This document shows positions 5,096 to 5,337 of a stretch of DNA of 5,337 nucleotides, piece by piece (the first letter of the stretch is position 1; every line of letters starts with the position of its first letter). Under the pieces are notes generated by a model, which was not told the origin of the DNA, ran no database searches, and saw only the letters and a list, made by a program, of their open reading frames with translations. A program made the translations under genes and the position numbers. The stretch covers positions 1-5,337 of the forward strand of contig JAQWDG010000056.1 in the NCBI GenBank assembly GCA_028705545.1, in the 5' to 3' direction. The DNA comes from Methanoregula sp. GTDB lineage: Archaea; Halobacteriota; Methanomicrobia; Methanomicrobiales; Methanospirillaceae.

Positions 5096-5105
5096 AAAGT
5101 TTATC
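5096..5105 (+). promoter_or_regulatory. Possible TATA element of the bactofilin-like gene
   Basis: AAAGTTTATC is centred about 37 bases before the ATG at 5138, predicting a start near 5127 and a leader of about 11 bases. An AGGA at 5131-5134 sits only three bases before the ATG, unusually close for a Shine-Dalgarno site. Cotranscription with the upstream lipid gene cannot be excluded, since no T-run separates them. Confidence 0.35.
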
Positions 5106-5137
5106 GCCATAGCCATGTCTCATCTACTTTAGGAATT

Positions 5138-5337
5138 ATGGCAGGCGTCATCCGGAAGGGCAGCACGTATTACGCACCGAAAGGGGCGTATTACGAGGGG
5201 AATGTCAAAATAGACGGCGATTTTATCGTGCCTCCCCGGACCCATTTCTGGGGCCGGCTGGTCGTTACCGGGCGGCTCGAACTGGGCGCGAAATCGAGCG
5301 TTGCCCTCGATATTGAATGCGGCAGTGCAATCATCGG
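5138..5337 (+). CDS. Bactofilin-like polymer-forming protein, 3' end outside window
   Basis: Only the first 66 residues are visible; the frame is open to the right edge. The sequence begins M-A-G-V-I-R-K-G-S-T-Y-Y-A-P and continues with short alternating strands and regularly spaced glycines, such as G-N-V-K-I-D-G-D-F-I-V (21-31) and W-G-R-L-V-V-T-G-R-L-E-L-G (38-50). This is the repeating pattern of right-handed beta-helix proteins of the bactofilin (polymer-forming cytoskeletal) group. Bactofilins assemble without nucleotide into filaments, often at the membrane. There is no signal peptide or membrane segment in the visible part. The ATG at 5138 is chosen because of its position after a TATA-like element and a nearby AGGA. 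Other left-handed beta-helix (hexapeptide repeat) proteins are an alternative; the missing C-terminus would decide. Confidence 0.65.
   Translation, partial: MAGVIRKGSTYYAPKGAYYEGNVKIDGDFIVPPRTHFWGRLVVTGRLELGAKSSVALDIECGSAII

Overview
The window looks like a piece of a methanogenic archaeon's chromosome, most probably order Methanomicrobiales (Methanoregula-like; inferred from protein recognition, not from a search). Supporting signs are a DRG-type GTPase with a C-terminal TGS domain, a Trm1 tRNA dimethyltransferase, a UbiA-family enzyme of archaeal ether-lipid synthesis, two tRNA genes without an encoded CCA end, AT-rich TATA boxes 25-30 bases before gene starts, oligo-T terminators, and mostly very short leaders. 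Apart from the first gene the DNA is GC-rich.

Layout from left to right. (1) A GNAT acetyltransferase (+) runs in from the left edge. It is AT-rich and uses only AGA/AGG for arginine, unlike its neighbours, and ends in a hairpin plus T-run. (2) A tRNA-Glu(CTC) gene lies on the minus strand. (3) The 220-base gap between the tRNA-Glu promoter and the drg promoter holds an unexplained array of GC-rich imperfect palindromes. (4) drg (+) and trm1 (-) are convergent, with oligo-T runs on both sides of a short palindrome. (5) trm1 is divergent from a tRNA-Arg(CCT) gene (+), and a single near-symmetric TATA element sits at the right distance for both. (6) A secreted lipoprotein of unknown function (+) follows, then a stack of T-rich tandem repeats. 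(7) The gene for digeranylgeranylglyceryl phosphate synthase (+) comes next. (8) The start of a bactofilin-like, polymer-forming protein (+) is cut by the right edge.

Functionally, the middle of the window (tRNA-Glu, drg, trm1, tRNA-Arg) concerns translation. Both tRNAs carry the G26 that Trm1 dimethylates. The right part concerns the cell envelope: a lipoprotein, the second prenyl transfer of archaeal membrane lipid synthesis, and a possible cytoskeletal or surface scaffold protein.

I see no CRISPR array, transposase, toxin-antitoxin pair or defence system, and nothing that amounts to a convincing new multi-gene system. The best leads are the palindrome array at 744-893, the shared trm1/tRNA-Arg promoter, and the compositionally foreign first gene.
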